Below are positions 62,260 to 64,000 of a stretch of DNA of 64,000 bases, one piece after another. Numbering within the stretch: position 1 is the first letter of the stretch; the number at the start of each line of letters is the position of its first letter. The position numbers and the translations under genes are program-made. This DNA is from Granulimonas faecalis. Its GTDB lineage: Bacteria > Actinomycetota > Coriobacteriia > Coriobacteriales > Atopobiaceae. The notes beneath the pieces were generated by a model. The model was not told the origin of the DNA. It saw nothing but the letters and a program-made list of their open reading frames with translations, and did not search any database. The stretch spans positions 532,501 through 596,500 of the forward strand of contig NZ_BQKC01000001.1 in NCBI RefSeq assembly GCF_022834715.1. Direction: 5' to 3'.

Positions 62260-63534
62260 ATGGACGTCCTCGTGTTGCTCCTGTCCGTCGTGGCCGCCGC
62301 CGCGGCCGTGGCCGCCTGCCTCGTGGCCACCCGCGCCGCCCGGGCTGCCGGTTCCACTGCCGCCGCGGTGTCCGACCTCGGGCGCCGCCAGGCTGACGAC
62401 GCCGGCTCGCTCGCCTCGTCGCTCGCCCGCGTTGACGGTGCCCAGGGCCAGGGCCTGCGCTCCATGGAGGCCCTGCGTCAGGACGTGGCGTCCCGGCTCA
62501 GCTCCGTCGACGGCCGCCTCGACGCCATGTCGTCCACCGTGGGCCTGCAGCTGGCCCGCACCACCGACACCGTGGTGGGGCAGCTCTCCTCCATCCGCGA
62601 GGACAACGCGCGCCAGCTCGAGCAGATGCGCGCCACCGTGGACGAGAAGCTCGAGCGCACCCTCAACGACCGCCTGGCCACGTCGTTCCGCCAGATCAGC
62701 GACCAGCTGGAGTCGGTCCACCGCGGCCTCGGCTCCATGCAGGCCCTGGCGTCGGACGTGGGCGACCTGCGTCGGGTGCTCTCCAACGTCAAGACCCGCG
62801 GCATCCTGGGCGAGGTGCAGCTGGGCGCCATCCTGTCCGAGGTCATGGCGCCCGACCAGTACGCCTGCGACGTGGCCTGCAAGCCCGGCAGCCGTGACCG
62901 CGTGGAGTTTGCCGTCAAGGTGCCCGTGGAGGGCGGCGACCCGGTCCTGCTCCCCATCGACGCCAAGTTCCCCGGCGACCTCTACGCCCGCCTCGCGGAC
63001 GCCCAGGGGGCGGGCGACGCCGAGGCCGCGGCCAAGGCGCGCAAGGAGCTGGAGGCACGCATCCGCCAGGAGGCCAGGGACATCTCCTCCAAGTACCTGG
63101 CCGTGCCGGCCACCACGGGCTTCGGCATCATGTTCCTGCCCTTCGAGGGCCTCTACGCCGAGGTGGTCTCCACCCCGGGCCTCGTGGAGCGGCTCCAGCG
63201 CGAGCACTCCGTGGTGGTGGCGGGCCCGTCCACCATGGCCGCGCTGCTCAACAGCCTCCAGCTCTCGTTCCAGACCTTCGCCCTCCAGCGCCAGACCAAC
63301 GAGGTCATGGCCGTGCTCCAGGCCGTGCGCGCCGAGCTGCCCCGCTACCAGGACGCCCTGCGCCAGGCCAAGCGCCGCATCGACCTCGCCGGCGACGCCG
63401 TGGACAAGATCATCACCACCCGCACCAACGCCATGGAGCGCACCCTGCGCTCCGTGACCCTCACCGACGGCGCCCCCGCGGCACCCGCCGACGCTCTGGG
63501 CGCCGGGGACGGGGACGGCGGGGAGGGGCTGTGA
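62260..63534 (+). CDS. rmuC: DNA recombination protein RmuC
   Basis: 424 residues. An N-terminal hydrophobic helix (VLVLLLSVVAAAAAVAACLV) is followed by a coiled-coil region and the RmuC domain: TRGILGEVQLGAILSEVMAP, VEFAVKVPVEGGDPVLLPID, FPGDLYARLADAQ, and TGFGIMFLPFEGLYAEVVST. RmuC is a predicted nuclease that limits inversions at short repeats. ATG at 62260 follows GAAAGGGGTCCC; in-frame upstream starts lie in the promoter region of the divergent gene. The stop overlaps the next GTG. Confidence 0.93.
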   Translation: MDVLVLLLSVVAAAAAVAACLVATRAARAAGSTAAAVSDLGRRQADDAGSLASSLARVDGAQGQGLRSMEALRQDVASRLSSVDGRLDAMSSTVGLQLARTTDTVVGQLSSIREDNARQLEQMRATVDEKLERTLNDRLATSFRQISDQLESVHRGLGSMQALASDVGDLRRVLSNVKTRGILGEVQLGAILSEVMAPDQYACDVACKPGSRDRVEFAVKVPVEGGDPVLLPIDAKFPGDLYARLADAQGAGDAEAAAKARKELEARIRQEARDISSKYLAVPATTGFGIMFLPFEGLYAEVVSTPGLVERLQREHSVVVAGPSTMAALLNSLQLSFQTFALQRQTNEVMAVLQAVRAELPRYQDALRQAKRRIDLAGDAVDKIITTRTNAMERTLRSVTLTDGAPAAPADALGAGDGDGGEGL

Positions 63535-64000
63535 GCCGCCGCCGCACGGCGCGCCACGGGCGGCTGCGGCTCGTCTGGGCCGTCTGCCTCGTCGCCCTCG
63601 CCGCGGTCCTGCTCCCTCCCGGCACCGGCCTCGCCTGGCGGGCCGGCGCGCTGCTCCGCCCGCAGCCGGAGCCCGTGGGCCTCTCGGCGGACGGCCGGAT
63701 CGAGGGCGTGCCTGTCTTCGAGGGCGACCTCGTGGTCCCGGTGGGCGACGGCAAGGCGGACTTCGGTGCCGACGACGGCCGCACGGACGCCTTCGAGGAC
63801 TACGCGCCGCTGGACGGCGAGGGCCGCTGCGGCGCCGCCTACGCCAACGTGTGCGAGCAGACCATGCCCACCGGCGAGCGCGGGGCCATCTCCGAGGTGC
63901 GCCCCACGGGCTGGCGCCAGGCGAGCTACCCGTGGGTGGACGGCGAGATGCTCTACAATCGCTGCCACCTCATCGCCTGGAGCCTCACCGGCGAGGACGC
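63531..64000 (+). CDS. DNA/RNA non-specific endonuclease (EndA-like), 3' end outside window
   Basis: At least 156 residues, open to the window end. A signal-type N terminus (RLRLVWAVCLVALAAVLLPP) leads to an extracellular domain. MLYNRCHLIAWSLTGED at the end resembles the DRGH-type beta-beta-alpha metal motif NRGHLIGYAL of EndA/streptodornase, with the central residue Cys instead of Gly. The GTG at 63531 overlaps the rmuC stop (GTGA). Probable secreted or membrane-bound nuclease. The catalytic C-terminal part cannot be checked. Confidence 0.7.
   Translation, partial: MSRRRTARHGRLRLVWAVCLVALAAVLLPPGTGLAWRAGALLRPQPEPVGLSADGRIEGVPVFEGDLVVPVGDGKADFGADDGRTDAFEDYAPLDGEGRCGAAYANVCEQTMPTGERGAISEVRPTGWRQASYPWVDGEMLYNRCHLIAWSLTGED

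Overview
The window is a single stretch of high-GC bacterial chromosome with short intergenic gaps, many GTG/TTG starts and frequent ATGA/GTGA overlaps. Gene content suggests an anaerobic actinobacterium of class Coriobacteriia (Olsenella/Collinsella-like): a bifurcating-type lactate dehydrogenase/Etf set, NfnAB, several PTS systems, a zinc-type S14 and L36, and a fused ECF ATPase beside truA. The class is an inference from content, not from a marker-gene comparison.

Positions 1-16.8 kb hold the 3' end of fusA followed by the S10, spc and alpha ribosomal protein operons in near-canonical order (rpsJ to rplQ, with secY, adk, map, infA and rpoA). tuf is not between fusA and rpsJ. Two strong intrinsic terminators sit inside the cluster (after rpsJ and after rplX), and several gaps contain GC-rich hairpins. 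Directly downstream (16.9-20.1 kb) are a fused EcfA-EcfA' ATPase, EcfT and truA, which is the usual group II ECF locus.

From 20.2 to 34 kb lies a mixed region: an HD-domain protein, a His-rich ArsP_2-type membrane transporter, a degenerate LCP-like membrane protein, a glycosyltransferase, two related FKBP isomerases (one cytosolic, one lipoprotein), xpt, an FAD-linked D-lactate dehydrogenase with EtfB and a ferredoxin-bearing EtfA, a 63-residue protein behind an apparent LexA/SOS box, a DUF89 phosphatase, sfsA and nfnAB. The lactate and Nfn modules would link lactate oxidation to NADH, ferredoxin and NADPH pools.

From 34 to 41 kb, all on the minus strand, is a sugar operon: an RpiR regulator, MurQ etherase, a lactose/cellobiose-type PTS (IIA, IIB, IIC) with a small membrane protein between IIA and IIB, a BadF-type sugar kinase and a GH1 phospho-glycosidase. 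It looks like a route for salvaging a MurNAc-containing disaccharide, and it would release D-lactate. pth, prs and glmU follow, then tRNA-Gln.

From 44.7 to 48.7 kb a DeoR-family regulator diverges from a TIM-barrel isomerase, a frameshifted glucose-family PTS EIIBC and a separate IIA. The gap between them holds three arrays of 10-bp direct repeats. From 48.7 to 62 kb, mainly on the minus strand, are a peptidoglycan-binding protein, a polyprenyl synthase, galE, an NADH oxidase, a Tat-exported coiled-coil endopeptidase, a complete riboflavin ECF transporter behind an FMN riboswitch, a beta-helix protein and a Gfo/Idh-MurB fusion. The window closes with rmuC and the start of a secreted nuclease.
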